A stretch of DNA of 64,000 nt. It comes from an uncultured Oscillospiraceae bacterium. Lineage in GTDB: Bacteria; Bacillota; Clostridia; Oscillospirales; Ruminococcaceae. A program made the translations under genes and the position numbers. How positions within the stretch are numbered: the first letter of the stretch is position 1; the number at the start of each line of letters is the position of its first letter. The notes beneath the pieces were generated by a model. That model was given only the letters and a program-made list of their open reading frames with translations. It did no database searches and was not told the DNA's origin. Positions 24,769 to 34,413 of the stretch are shown here, one piece after another. The DNA lies in assembly GCA_900540595.1 (NCBI GenBank), contig UQGL01000003.1:85554-149553 (forward strand), read 5' to 3'.

Positions 24769-27700
24769 TTACATCATACTGAACAGATCGACCTGACTGG
24801 TTTCGGGCAGATTACCGAGAGCGCCGACTGCGCGCAGCTTGTCAAAAACCGACTGTGCAACGCCGCTGGCCTGCTGCAGCTCCTCGACCGAGATATACTC
24901 CTGCCCGTGCATCGTGGCCTGCTCAAGCGCCACGGCGGCGGCATCGCCCAGACCGCGGATGGCCGTAAACGGCAGACGGACCTTGCCGTCCTCGACCACA
25001 TACTTGCTGGCATAGCTCTTGCCCAGCTCGATCGGCAAAAACTCGCAGCCGCGCTGCAGCATCTCGTTTTCCAGCTGCAGGCTGACTAAGGCGTCATCGT
25101 CCTTGGCGGTGCGCTCGTCCTTGGGGATCTTTTCGTTGTCCTTCAGGTGCTGCTTGGCCACGCGGACACCGCCGACGGCGGCCTCATAGTCGATGTCCGC
25201 GCCGCGCACCGTAAAGTAGACGGCATAAAACACCGCCGGGTGGTAGACCTTGAACCACATCAGGCGGATGGCCGCCATCAGGTAGGCAACGGCGTGGGCC
25301 TTGGGGAACATATACTTGATCTTGCGGCAGGATTCGATATACCAGTCGGGCACATCATGCTCACGCATGGCCTCCTCCCACCCGGGCTTGAAGCCGCCCT
25401 TGGCGACCTTGCCTTTACGCACGGCCTCCATAATGTCAAACGACATCTTCGGCTCCAGTCCCTTGCGCAGCAGGTAGAGCATGATACTGTCACGGCAGCC
25501 GATGACCTCTGCGATCGTGCAGGTGCCCGAGCGGATCAGCTCATCGGCATTGCCGGTCCAGACGTCGGTGCCGTGGGACAGGCCCGAGATCTGGATCAGC
25601 TCAGAAAAATTCTTCGGCTGGGCGTCCAAAAGCATCTGGCGGACAAAGTTTGTGCCCATTTCCGGGATGCCGAAGGTGCCGGTTTTGGAGCCGATCTGCT
25701 CCTCGGTCACGCCGAGCGCGGCCGGGCTGGTCAGCAGACTGTAGACCTTTTCATCATTCATCGGGACCGAGTCAATGGGGATGCCGGAGTATTCCTCAAA
25801 GAATTTGTAGAAGGTCGGCACATCATGGCCCAGCTCGTCCAGCTTGAGCAGCGTGTCGTGCAGGTATTTAAATTCAAAGTGGGTGGTCAGCAGACCGCCC
25901 TTGACATCGTCCGCCGGGTGCTGGATGGCACAGAAGTCGTAAATATCGAAGGTATCCGGCACAACGACCATGCCGCCGGGATGCTGGCCGGTCGTGCGCT
26001 TTACGCCGGTGCAGCCGATGACAAGGCGGTTTTCCTCGGCACGGTTGACGGTACGGCCGCGTTCCTCAAGGTACTTTTTGACATAGCCGTAGGCCGTTTT
26101 ATCCTGCAGACCGGAAACAGTGCCCGCCTTGAACACATTCTCCTTGCCGAAAAGCTCCTCAGTGTAGCGATGCACGCAGGACTGATACATGCCTGAGAAG
26201 TTCAGGTCAATATCAGGCTCCTTGTCGCCGTAGAAGCCGAGGAAGGTCTCGAACGGGATGTCGTGTCCTTCCACGATCATCGGCTTGCCGCAGACCGGGC
26301 AGTTTTTGTCGGGCAGGTCAAAGCCGTCAAAGTGGATGCCGTCATTGATCCACTCGCTGTGCTTGCAGTTGGGGCACAGGTAGTGCGGCGGCATTGAGTT
26401 GACCTCCGAAATGCCGGAAAAGTGCGCAACAGCAGACGAGCCTACAGAGCCACGGCTGCCGACCTGATAGCCGCCCGCGTTGGAGTAGGCCACCAGACGC
26501 ACGGCGATGACATACAAAACGGCGTAGCCGTGGCCGCAGATGGAATCCAGCTCCTTTTTCAGCCGCTTTTGCAGCACATCGGGCAGCGGCGCGCCATAGT
26601 CCCGCGCGGCATGCTTCCACGTGTCGTCGCGCAGCTCCTGCTCGGCGCCGGGGATGCTGGGCGGGTAGGTGCCCTTGGGGATGGCGCGCAGGTTGTTGTC
26701 GATGGTGGCTGCAATCTTGTTGGGGTTGGTCACAACGATCTCGTAGGCCTTTTCCTGCGGCAGGTAGCTGAAATCCTCCAGCATGTCGGGCGTAGTGCGG
26801 AAGTAGAGCGGTGCCTGATTGTCGGCGTCCTTAAAGCCGTTGCCGGCCTGCAGGACTGCGCGGTAGATCCAGTCCTCCGGCTCCTGAAAGTGGGAGTCAC
26901 CCGTAGCCACGACCGGCTTGTGCAGGTCCTCGCCCAGCTGTATAACGGTACGGTTGAAGTTCTTGATCGCCTCGATCGAATCCACCTGCCCGTTGCGAAC
27001 CATAAATTCATTGTTGCCGAGGGGCTGGACCTCAAGATAATCGTAATAATCGGCGATGCGCAGCAGCTGCTCATAAGGCTGGCCCGCCACGATCGCCCTG
27101 TAAAGCTCGCCCGCTTCACAGGCCGGGGAGAGCAGCAGTCCCTCCCGGTACTGGTTGAGCAGGCTGCGCGGCACGCGCGGCTTTTTGAAGAAATACTGGG
27201 TGTGCGCCGCGCTGACGATGCGGTAGAGGTTTTTTAAGCCGACCTGATTCTGCACCAGAATAATCAGGTGGTAGTATTTCTTTTTCAGCACCTCTTTGTT
27301 GCCGCCAAGGCCGGTGTTGATGGCATCGACTGCGTGGATGTCCTTTTCCTCGAGGTCGGTCAGCATGACTTCAAAGATGCGGGCCAGCGCCATGGCATCA
27401 TCAACGGCGCGGTGGTGGTTGAAGGGCGGTATCTCAAGATGCTTGTTGATCGTATCCAGCTTGTAGTTGCGCAGGCCGGGGAAAAGTGCCTGCCCCATCG
27501 GCAGCGTGTCGATATAGGTGTTCTCGTCCCAGCTGACGCCCGCCTTCTCCCCTGCCTTGCGGATGAACAGCATATCAAAGCTGTGGGCATTGTGGGCTAC
27601 AAGGATATTATCCCCGCAAAATTCTTTAAAAGCGCGGATGGCCTCCTCCGGCGTGGGGGCGTCGGCGACCATGGCATCGTTGATGCCGGTCAGGTCAACG

Positions 27701-29076
27701 ACTTTCTGCGGGATCGGCTTGCCGGGGTTGACGAAGGTGCAGAACTTCTTTTCCTCGTTGATCTTACCGTTTTCCACATAGACGGCGCCGATCTCGGTCA
27801 GCCGCTCGGTGTTGGCGTCAAGACCGGTCGTCTCGGTGTCGAAAACGACAAACGAGCCGGACAGCGGCATCTGCGCTGCGCCGTAGACGGCGGGGATCAT
27901 ATCATCGACAAAATAGGCCTCGCAGCCGTAGATCAGCTTAAAGTTCGGGTCTGTTTCGTGGATGGCATCGGTAGCCAGCATCGCCTCGGGGTAGCCTTGG
28001 CAGACGCCGTGATCGGTGATGGCCACAGCGCGGTGGCCCATGCGGTGCGCCAGACGCACAATCTTGCCGGGGTCGTTGAAGCCGTCCATTGAGCTGGACT
28101 TGGTATGCAGGTGCAACTCGACCCGCTTTTGCCCCTCGGGCGCAGTGTCCTGCCGCTGCTCGCGCTCGACCTGCAGAACATCGTAGGGCAGGATGACAAA
28201 GTCATGCTCGTACTTGTCATACATATAGTTGCCACGCACGATCAGGGTGGTGCCGGGCTTGAGACCCTCCCACTTGGACATATCGGCGTCCTCGTCCCCC
28301 AATACCTTGAGGTTGACTGAACCGGAATAGTCGGTGATGGAGGTAAAATAGATCTTGCGGCGGCTGCCCTTGACCTCGGTGGCAAACACATCGCCCCAGA
28401 CCGTCACCTTGCCGCCGTCCCCCAGATCGTTCAGATGGCGGATGTCGGCAGGCTTGAAGGTCTTGCCGTAGAACAGCTTGACCGGCTTATTGGTAAGGGC
28501 CAGCCCCTCGATCGTAAAGTCGGGCGGCGTTTCCTTGGCTTCAAACTTGACGGCAGGCGCTTTCTCCTGCAGGTACTGTTCAAGCTCCTCCTCGGTGCGG
28601 GTGTTGCCGGTATCGGCCAGCCGCACGATGGGCAGTGCACCGGTGCGCTCCTGAATAAGCTCTGCCAGCACGCGGGGCAGCTCCACGCTCTCCAAGATCT
28701 GGCGGCCCGCATTGACATGGATGGTGATGCCGTCCTCGCCAAAGGTGACAGGCTTGGCCTTATCGAGAAAGCCGTTGACCGGCATGCCCCGCTGCTTCAG
28801 CTCCTCCAGCATAAGGCGCACCGCCTCCGGGGTGATGCTCTGGTACGCAAAATAGCTGCGAACCTGCAGCTCATACCCGGCAAACACCTCGGAAAGGGAT
28901 GCACAAAGACGCCCGCACAGCGCCTGATCCAGAGGTTCAGCACTGCGCAGGCAGATCACGACCTGTCTTTTTGTGCGGTAAAGCTCCACGCGGTCGACCA
29001 GCACACTGCCGAACGCCGCACAGAACTGCTGGTCCGCCGTAAACTGCGGCCAGACTTGGGTGACGAAAGGTTTCAA
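24769..29076 (-). CDS. polC: DNA polymerase III subunit alpha, PolC type
   Basis: Main replicative polymerase of low- and mid-GC Gram-positives, 1435 residues, full length. In order: N-terminal domains (1-190), OB domain (about 200-310, with KVTVWGDVFATEVKG), PHP domain (VELHLHTKSSSMDG, AVAITDHG) with the 3'-5' proofreading exonuclease inserted (FVVFDTETTGLD; HNAHSFDMLFI; HHRAVDDAMA), then the polymerase core (PHYLCPNCKHSEW; CPVCGKPM zinc cysteines; EPDIDLNFSGMYQ with catalytic Asp; GTVSGLQDKTAYGY). The start is TTG 29076 preceded by GAGGT; no better ATG lies close by. It is flanked on both sides by the same 32-bp repeat. Confidence 0.97.
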   Translation of the reverse strand: MKPFVTQVWPQFTADQQFCAAFGSVLVDRVELYRTKRQVVICLRSAEPLDQALCGRLCASLSEVFAGYELQVRSYFAYQSITPEAVRLMLEELKQRGMPVNGFLDKAKPVTFGEDGITIHVNAGRQILESVELPRVLAELIQERTGALPIVRLADTGNTRTEEELEQYLQEKAPAVKFEAKETPPDFTIEGLALTNKPVKLFYGKTFKPADIRHLNDLGDGGKVTVWGDVFATEVKGSRRKIYFTSITDYSGSVNLKVLGDEDADMSKWEGLKPGTTLIVRGNYMYDKYEHDFVILPYDVLQVEREQRQDTAPEGQKRVELHLHTKSSSMDGFNDPGKIVRLAHRMGHRAVAITDHGVCQGYPEAMLATDAIHETDPNFKLIYGCEAYFVDDMIPAVYGAAQMPLSGSFVVFDTETTGLDANTERLTEIGAVYVENGKINEEKKFCTFVNPGKPIPQKVVDLTGINDAMVADAPTPEEAIRAFKEFCGDNILVAHNAHSFDMLFIRKAGEKAGVSWDENTYIDTLPMGQALFPGLRNYKLDTINKHLEIPPFNHHRAVDDAMALARIFEVMLTDLEEKDIHAVDAINTGLGGNKEVLKKKYYHLIILVQNQVGLKNLYRIVSAAHTQYFFKKPRVPRSLLNQYREGLLLSPACEAGELYRAIVAGQPYEQLLRIADYYDYLEVQPLGNNEFMVRNGQVDSIEAIKNFNRTVIQLGEDLHKPVVATGDSHFQEPEDWIYRAVLQAGNGFKDADNQAPLYFRTTPDMLEDFSYLPQEKAYEIVVTNPNKIAATIDNNLRAIPKGTYPPSIPGAEQELRDDTWKHAARDYGAPLPDVLQKRLKKELDSICGHGYAVLYVIAVRLVAYSNAGGYQVGSRGSVGSSAVAHFSGISEVNSMPPHYLCPNCKHSEWINDGIHFDGFDLPDKNCPVCGKPMIVEGHDIPFETFLGFYGDKEPDIDLNFSGMYQSCVHRYTEELFGKENVFKAGTVSGLQDKTAYGYVKKYLEERGRTVNRAEENRLVIGCTGVKRTTGQHPGGMVVVPDTFDIYDFCAIQHPADDVKGGLLTTHFEFKYLHDTLLKLDELGHDVPTFYKFFEEYSGIPIDSVPMNDEKVYSLLTSPAALGVTEEQIGSKTGTFGIPEMGTNFVRQMLLDAQPKNFSELIQISGLSHGTDVWTGNADELIRSGTCTIAEVIGCRDSIMLYLLRKGLEPKMSFDIMEAVRKGKVAKGGFKPGWEEAMREHDVPDWYIESCRKIKYMFPKAHAVAYLMAAIRLMWFKVYHPAVFYAVYFTVRGADIDYEAAVGGVRVAKQHLKDNEKIPKDERTAKDDDALVSLQLENEMLQRGCEFLPIELGKSYASKYVVEDGKVRLPFTAIRGLGDAAAVALEQATMHGQEYISVEELQQASGVAQSVFDKLRAVGALGNLPETSQVDLFSMM

Positions 29077-29377
29077 TGGAATTTTACCTCACAAGTGGAT
29101 AGCATGTTGTAGGGGGCGGCGTCCCCGACGCCCCGCGGGCGGATACAAGCATCCGCCCCTACGAGGGTTGGCTTCCCCCTCGGGGCTGCGCCCGCAGGCG
29201 CGTGTCGAAGCGCAACCGCCGGAGGCGGCTCTTAGCGCGGAGACTGAAGCTGTCCGCGAGGCGGATTGATGAGGGCGAAGTTTCCGGGTATTACCCGCAA
29301 ACGGATTGCCGAGGACAGCTTGCCCCTCATCCGGCCCTGCGGGGCCACCTTCCCCCGCGGGGGGAAGGCTTTATTGG
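29077..29377. repeat. Intergenic region with GC-rich repeats between polC and ispG
   Basis: No convincing gene. It holds a 54-bp unit with inverted ends GTAGGGGG...CCCCTAC (29109-29162), which includes the right copy of the 32-bp repeat (29107-29138), then CGCCGGAGGCGG-type hairpins and, near 29325-29372, the stems GGCCCTGCGGGGCC and CTTCCCCCGCGGGGGGAAG. The last hairpin is followed by TTTATTG on the plus strand. These look like dispersed intergenic repeats. Confidence 0.7.
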
Positions 29378-30430
29378 TTACATTTTATGAATTTCTTCCA
29401 GCAGCTGCCCTACAATGTCGCCCTTCAGCATACGGATCTTTTCGCCGCGGATGAAGAGCAGTGCCTCGTCCTTGCCGCCGGCAATGCCGATGTCGGCATC
29501 GGACGCCTCGCCCGGGCCGTTGACAACACAGCCCATGATGGCGATCTTGAGCGGCTTTTTGAAGCCTTCGTCCCGCAGACGGCGCTCGACCTCGTTGGCG
29601 ATCTCGATCATCGGGTACTGGGTGCGCCCGCAGGTCGGGCAGCTGATGATCTCAGGGCCTGCCACGGCGTAGCCTGCCGCGCGCAGGATGTCATAGCCTG
29701 CATAGACCTCGTTCTCGGGCTCATCGGTCAGGCTGACACGCAGCGTATCGCCAAGACCCTCCATCAGCAGACCGCCGATGCCCATGCCGGACTTGATCAG
29801 GCCCATCCGGTTGCCGCCTGCCTCGGTTACACCGACATGCAGGGGGTAATCGGTTTGGCTGGCCAGCAGGCGGTAGGCCGCCATCATGCGGGGCACATTG
29901 CTGGATTTGATCGAGATGACGATGTTGTCAAAGTCGAACTTCTGCAGCAGGCGCACATGGTACATGGCGCTCTCTACCATCGCCTCGGGCACGGGGGCGC
30001 CGTACTTGGCCAGAATATGCTTTTCAAGGCTGCCGCCGTTGACGCCGATGCGGATGGGTACATTTTTGGCGTTGCAGGCATCGGCCACCGCCTTGACGCG
30101 GTCATCATCACCGATGTTGCCGGGATTGATGCGGATCTTATCGGCACCGGCATCGAGCGCGGCAAGCGCAGCGCGGTAATCAAAGTGGATGTCCGCCACG
30201 ACGGGGATGTCCACCTTCTCTTTAATAGCAGCCACAACGGCGGCGTCCGCCGGGGTGGGCACCGTCACGCGGACGATCTGGCAGCCGGCGGCCGCAACGC
30301 GCTGCGCCTGTGCCACATTGCCCGCAATATCCTTGACGGGCACATTCAGCATCGTCTGTACGGCGATGGGGTTTGTGCCGCCGATCTTGAGATTGCCGAT
30401 CTTGACTTCTTTTTTCAGTTGACGCTGCAT
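29378..30430 (-). CDS. ispG: 4-hydroxy-3-methylbut-2-enyl diphosphate synthase
   Basis: MEP pathway enzyme that reductively opens MEcPP to HMBPP with a 4Fe-4S cluster. 350 residues, the bacterial length. Motifs: IGGTNPIAVQTMLNVP, DIHFDYRAAL, KIRINPGNIG, and the cluster cysteines in SCPTCGRTQYP and MGCVVNGPGE. The start is ATG 30430 after AAGGAG. It is separated by 11 nt from the rseP-like gene. Dxr of the same pathway lies two genes upstream. Confidence 0.97.
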   Translation of the reverse strand: MQRQLKKEVKIGNLKIGGTNPIAVQTMLNVPVKDIAGNVAQAQRVAAAGCQIVRVTVPTPADAAVVAAIKEKVDIPVVADIHFDYRAALAALDAGADKIRINPGNIGDDDRVKAVADACNAKNVPIRIGVNGGSLEKHILAKYGAPVPEAMVESAMYHVRLLQKFDFDNIVISIKSSNVPRMMAAYRLLASQTDYPLHVGVTEAGGNRMGLIKSGMGIGGLLMEGLGDTLRVSLTDEPENEVYAGYDILRAAGYAVAGPEIISCPTCGRTQYPMIEIANEVERRLRDEGFKKPLKIAIMGCVVNGPGEASDADIGIAGGKDEALLFIRGEKIRMLKGDIVGQLLEEIHKM

Positions 30431-30441
30431 CGTAGTTCTCC

Positions 30442-31524
30442 TTATAAGAATCGTGTAATGTCCTGCATCGTTACCAAAATCATGAGCCACAGCAGGGCAA
30501 CCATGCCCGCCGTGTTGATAAAGCTCTGCGCGCGCAGGGGTACAGGATGGCCGGTCAGCCCCTCCCACGCAAGAAAGAGCAGCTTGCAGCCGTCCAGCGC
30601 GGGAATAGGCAGCAGGTTGAAGATGCCCACATTGATCGTCAGCAGAGCCATCAGGGAAAGCACATCCCGCCAGCCGTACCGCACGGCCTGACTGACTGCC
30701 GACACAGTGCCGATCGGACCGGAGAGATCCTCCATGCCCGCCCGGCCGGTAAACAGCTGCCAGAAGCCGCCCAGAATCGCACCGCTGTAATAGCGGAACA
30801 GTTCCCCCGCCATGGCCAGAGTGCTGTGCACCGATAAGGGCTGCGCTGCCACCCGAAAGTCTGTGGCGTATTGCACACGGCCGTTTTCATCCAGCGTTGG
30901 GCTGACCGTCACGGCAGGCAGGCTCACGACCTCGCCGCCGCGCAGCACCTTCATGCTATGTGTCTTTTCGGTGCCGTCGAACAGCTCGGACAGCGCGTAG
31001 ACCGTGCGGCAGGGCTTACCGTCCACCTGCAGAAGGACATCCCCCTTCTGCAGGGCAGCGGCGCTCTTAGCGTTCTCGCCGAAATCCGCTACCGTTGTGC
31101 TGCCGAGCCGCCCCTGCGAGAGGACCAGCACCAGCAGCACCGCCATGCCGAGCAGAAAGTTCATCAGCGCACCGCAAAGCGTCACAAAAAAGCGCTGCCA
31201 TGCCGTGGCCTGCTCAAACTGCTGCCCGCTGACCGTCAGCGGGAACAGCGCAGCTTTGCGCGGCGGGGCATACTCCTCTGCCGGCGGGTCTGCGTCCTCC
31301 TCCGGGGGTTGACTGAACAGGTTGTAGCCGCCCAGCGGGAAAAGGCGCAGTGAATAGGTCGTACCGTTTTTTTGAACCGACCACAGGCGCGGGCCAAAGC
31401 CGATGGAAAATTCCTCAACATGGATACCGCAATGCCGGGCCGCCATAAAGTGGCCCAGCTCATGCACCAGAACAACGCCGCCGAACACGAGCAGCGATGC
31501 CAGCCCGGTCAGCAATGCAGTCAT
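30442..31524 (-). CDS. rseP: Site-2 zinc metalloprotease, RseP/RasP family (M50)
   Basis: Intramembrane protease of 360 residues. Zinc motif HELGH at residues 21-25 in the first membrane helix, GFGPRLWSVQKNGTTYSLRLFPLGGY, a PDZ domain around residues 150-230 (LQKGDVLLQVDGKPC), and the third zinc ligand region NLLPIPALDGCKLL. The last Gly of the usual LDGG is Cys here. It cleaves signal-peptide remnants and anti-sigma factors in this family. The start at ATG 31524 follows GAGGTG. Position between dxr and ispG is typical. Confidence 0.95.
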   Translation of the reverse strand: MTALLTGLASLLVFGGVVLVHELGHFMAARHCGIHVEEFSIGFGPRLWSVQKNGTTYSLRLFPLGGYNLFSQPPEEDADPPAEEYAPPRKAALFPLTVSGQQFEQATAWQRFFVTLCGALMNFLLGMAVLLVLVLSQGRLGSTTVADFGENAKSAAALQKGDVLLQVDGKPCRTVYALSELFDGTEKTHSMKVLRGGEVVSLPAVTVSPTLDENGRVQYATDFRVAAQPLSVHSTLAMAGELFRYYSGAILGGFWQLFTGRAGMEDLSGPIGTVSAVSQAVRYGWRDVLSLMALLTINVGIFNLLPIPALDGCKLLFLAWEGLTGHPVPLRAQSFINTAGMVALLWLMILVTMQDITRFL

Positions 31525-31559
31525 AGGCACCTCGCAAGTAAAGTATTGGACATAGAGTC

Positions 31560-31645
31560 GTAGGGGCCGGGCATGCCCGGCCCGCGCGTGTATGGCAGGC
31601 AGGAGTCTGCCGGAAAGCTGAGGGCCGCACATGTGCGGCCCCTAC
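31560..31645. repeat. 86-bp unit with two palindromes and inverted GTAGGGGCC ends
   Basis: It begins GTAGGGGCC and ends GGCCCCTAC. Inside are two perfect 20-bp palindromes, one around GGGCATGCCC (31564-31583) and one around GCACATGTGC (31622-31641). It lies between dxr and rseP and looks like a small non-coding mobile repeat. Confidence 0.75.
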
Positions 31646-31658
31646 CGGGCAGTTCCAA

Positions 31659-32810
31659 TCAGATATGTGCCTCCACATAGGCTCGCGCCATGCGGTCGCA
31701 CTCATGGACATCGGCAAGCGTGTAATCCCCGCCGAAGGAATCGCTGTCCACGATGCCCTCCACAAGGCGGCCGATGTCGAGGAAGCCGATCTCGTCCCGC
31801 AGGAAGTGCGCCACGGCGGCCTCATTCGCGCCGTTGGCGGCGCAGGGGGCCAGACCGCCCTTGCGGATCGCCTTCTTGCAGGCCTTGAGGCAGCGGAAGG
31901 TCTCGTCATCCGCCGTTGCAATGCTCAGCTTGGTCAGTGCCGTGAAATCCAGCTCCGGCACAGGGCTGGGCAGACGCTCCGGCCAGGTCAGCGCGTACTG
32001 AATGGGGATGCGCATATCCGGCACGCCAAGCTGCGCGATGATGGAATGATCGGCAAACTGCACCGCGGAATGGATAATGCTCTCCCGCTGGACAACGATC
32101 TGGATCTTGTCCTCCGGCAGACCGAAGAGCCACGCAGCCTCGATCAGCTCAAGGCCCTTGTTCATCAGGGTGGCAGAATCGATGGTAATTTTTGCACCCA
32201 TGTTCCAGTTTGGGTGCTTGAGGGCGTCCGCCTTCGTCTTGGTGCGCAGCTCCTCGGTGCCCATGCCGAAGAACGGCCCGCCGGAGGCGGTCAGCAGGAT
32301 CTTTTCCAGCGTTTTGGCGCTGTGCTGATCCTGCAGGCACTGGAAGATGGCGCTATGCTCACTGTCCACAGGCAGCAGGTGAACACCGTTTTTCTTGACG
32401 GCATCGGTCACCAGATGGCCGCCGGTGACAAGGCTCTCCTTGTTGGCCAGCGCCAGATCATGGCCGCTCTCGATAGCCGTCAGTGAGGCATCCAGACCGG
32501 CAATGCCGACAACGGCGTTCAGCACCGTGCCTGCGCCGTCCATGGCGGCCAGCTCACGCAGGCCGTCCGCCCCCTTCAGCAGCTTGGGCGCGCCCGTCTG
32601 CCCCGCCAGCGCGGCGGACAGCCTGTCGAACGCAGCCGGGTCGGTGACAGCCACATACTTCGGGTGAAATTCAGCGATCTGGGCCAGCAGCTTGTCTACG
32701 CTGGAGTTGGCTGACAAACCGAACACCTCATAGCCGTGCATGCGGCAGACATCAAGGCTTTGGGTGCCGATTGAACCGGTAGAGCCCAGCAGTGTGATAA
32801 CTTTACTCAT
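31659..32810 (-). CDS. dxr: 1-deoxy-D-xylulose 5-phosphate reductoisomerase
   Basis: First committed MEP-pathway enzyme, NADPH dependent, 383 residues. Motifs: GSTGSIGTQSLDV (NADPH fold), LANKESLVTGG, PVDSEHSAIFQCL (metal-binding Asp and Glu), LLTASGGPF, KHPNWNMGAKITIDSATLMN and ANGANE with the second metal Glu. The start is ATG 32810 after GAGGAA. The gap to cdsA is 10 nt. Confidence 0.97.
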   Translation of the reverse strand: MSKVITLLGSTGSIGTQSLDVCRMHGYEVFGLSANSSVDKLLAQIAEFHPKYVAVTDPAAFDRLSAALAGQTGAPKLLKGADGLRELAAMDGAGTVLNAVVGIAGLDASLTAIESGHDLALANKESLVTGGHLVTDAVKKNGVHLLPVDSEHSAIFQCLQDQHSAKTLEKILLTASGGPFFGMGTEELRTKTKADALKHPNWNMGAKITIDSATLMNKGLELIEAAWLFGLPEDKIQIVVQRESIIHSAVQFADHSIIAQLGVPDMRIPIQYALTWPERLPSPVPELDFTALTKLSIATADDETFRCLKACKKAIRKGGLAPCAANGANEAAVAHFLRDEIGFLDIGRLVEGIVDSDSFGGDYTLADVHECDRMARAYVEAHI

Positions 32811-32820
32811 TGTACATTCC

Positions 32821-33681
32821 TCACAGCAGATAGAAGAAATAGCGTACCGCGATGGAAACGAACGGCGCAATGAACATAACGCTGTCAAAGCGGTCGAGAA
32901 TACCACCGTGCCCCGGGAAAATCGTGCCATAGTCCTTGATGCCCGCCTGACGCTTGACAGCGGAGGCAAACAGGTCACCCAAGATGCCCAGCACCGATGC
33001 CACGGCACCCATGCCGAGCAGCACCATATAGTGCCGCGCCAGCACATGGATGCTCAGCACATTATAGGTCTTTGACAGCAGCGAGTAGACCAGCGTCAGC
33101 ACGCAGCCGGCGGCCATGCTGCCCAGCACGCCGCCCACAGCGCCCTCCACCGTTTTGTGAGGGCTGACAATGGGGGCCAGCTTGCGCCTGCCGAAGGCAC
33201 GGCCTGCAAAGTAAGCAGCGGTGTCCCCGCCCCATGCAAAGCAGAGGATCAGCAGGATGAAATAGATGGCATCATAGCGATACTGCGCAAAGGGCAGCAT
33301 CCGCTTGAGATGGATGAGCGAGTAAAAGCAGAAGGTGATCACGCCCGAAAAGTAGACAAACCCCGTCAGCTTGCCGAAATCCAGCGTCTGGACATGCGCG
33401 ATCTGGCAGACATTGTAGAACAGCACGGTCAGGAACGCCACCGGCAGCAGCAGCCCGCGCACCATCTGTGAGCTGCTGAGCATGACCAGCAGGGTCAGCG
33501 GCACAGCACCGGCATACAGATACCATTGCTTTTTGCCAAAGCCCATGGCGGAAAAGACCTCATGGATGGCCAGCAGGCAGATGGCACTGAGCACCAGGTC
33601 AAACAGGAAGGTGTCGAAAAACGCCAGTACAACGGCCAGAACGCCCAGGCCGACAACGGCAGTGATGATGCGGGTCTTCAT
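32821..33681 (-). CDS. cdsA: Phosphatidate cytidylyltransferase
   Basis: Makes CDP-diacylglycerol for phospholipid synthesis. 286 residues, about eight membrane helices. The family signature is complete near the C terminus: SAVKRQAGIKDYGTIFPGHG followed by GILDRFDS. The start at ATG 33681 has AAAGGGA upstream. In most Firmicutes uppS lies between frr and cdsA; here only a 99-nt gap with a hairpin is found. Confidence 0.95.
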   Translation of the reverse strand: MKTRIITAVVGLGVLAVVLAFFDTFLFDLVLSAICLLAIHEVFSAMGFGKKQWYLYAGAVPLTLLVMLSSSQMVRGLLLPVAFLTVLFYNVCQIAHVQTLDFGKLTGFVYFSGVITFCFYSLIHLKRMLPFAQYRYDAIYFILLILCFAWGGDTAAYFAGRAFGRRKLAPIVSPHKTVEGAVGGVLGSMAAGCVLTLVYSLLSKTYNVLSIHVLARHYMVLLGMGAVASVLGILGDLFASAVKRQAGIKDYGTIFPGHGGILDRFDSVMFIAPFVSIAVRYFFYLL

Positions 33682-33724
33682 AAACAGTGATTCCCTTTCG
33701 CGGAATAGATTTTCTTGCAATAAC

Positions 33725-33764
33725 AGCCTATGCGGGCGTGTCAGATGACATGCCCGCACAGGCT
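33725..33764. terminator. Hairpin between frr and cdsA
   Basis: 13-nt arms AGCCTATGCGGGC/GCCCGCACAGGCT with one mismatch. On the minus strand only TGTTATTG follows, so it may be a weak terminator or an mRNA processing site between frr and cdsA. Confidence 0.5.
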
Positions 33765-33780
33765 ATCGTTCATGGAGAGA

Positions 33781-34335
33781 TCAGACCTCCATGATCTCCT
33801 TGTTCTTGTCGGCGCAGGTGTCGTCGATCATCTTGACATACTTGTCCGTCAGCTTCTGGGTTTCCTCCTCCAGCTTCTTCTGATCGTCCTCGGTGATCTC
33901 GCCGGCCTTCTTCATGGCCTTAAACTTATCCATTGCATCGCGGCGGATGTTGCGCACAGCGGTCTTGGCATCCTCGCCCTGCTTCTTGACATCCTTGGTC
34001 AGCTGCTTGCGGCGCTCCTCGGTCGGAGCCGGGAACACCAGACGGATGACCTGACCGTCATCAATGGGGTTGATGCCGATGTCGCTGGTCTGGATCGCCT
34101 TGGAGATGGGCTTGAGCATCGAGCGGTCCCACGGGGAGATGGTCAGGATGCGGGCCTCGGCCACAGCCACAGCAGCGATCTGCTGGATGGGCGTGGGGCT
34201 GCCGTAGTAGTCCACCGCCACCTTGTCGAGGATGGCGGGGTTGGCGCGGCCGGCGCGGATGGAAGCCAGCTCATGGACCAGATGGTTGACGCTGGCGTTC
34301 ATTTTTTCTTCAAAGGGTTTGGTCGTGCTGCTCAT
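33781..34335 (-). CDS. frr: Ribosome recycling factor
   Basis: Releases ribosomes after termination together with EF-G. 184 residues, normal size. Motifs: HELASIRAGRANPAILDKV, YYGSPTPIQQIA, ILTISPWDRSMLKPI and GINPIDDGQVIRLVFP. It follows pyrH by 78 nt, the standard pyrH-frr order. Confidence 0.97.
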   Translation of the reverse strand: MSSTTKPFEEKMNASVNHLVHELASIRAGRANPAILDKVAVDYYGSPTPIQQIAAVAVAEARILTISPWDRSMLKPISKAIQTSDIGINPIDDGQVIRLVFPAPTEERRKQLTKDVKKQGEDAKTAVRNIRRDAMDKFKAMKKAGEITEDDQKKLEEETQKLTDKYVKMIDDTCADKNKEIMEV

Positions 34336-34413
34336 AGTAAGATTCTCCTTATTCGTAAAATAGTATAGGGGAAAATTATGAATTTTTCAAAGCTTCAGCT
34401 TTTCTTTTTTAAT

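Noticed and set aside
24724..29138. polC as part of a composite transposon
   Set aside because: The flanking 32-bp repeats are non-coding, no transposase is nearby, and the same repeat family is scattered between other genes.
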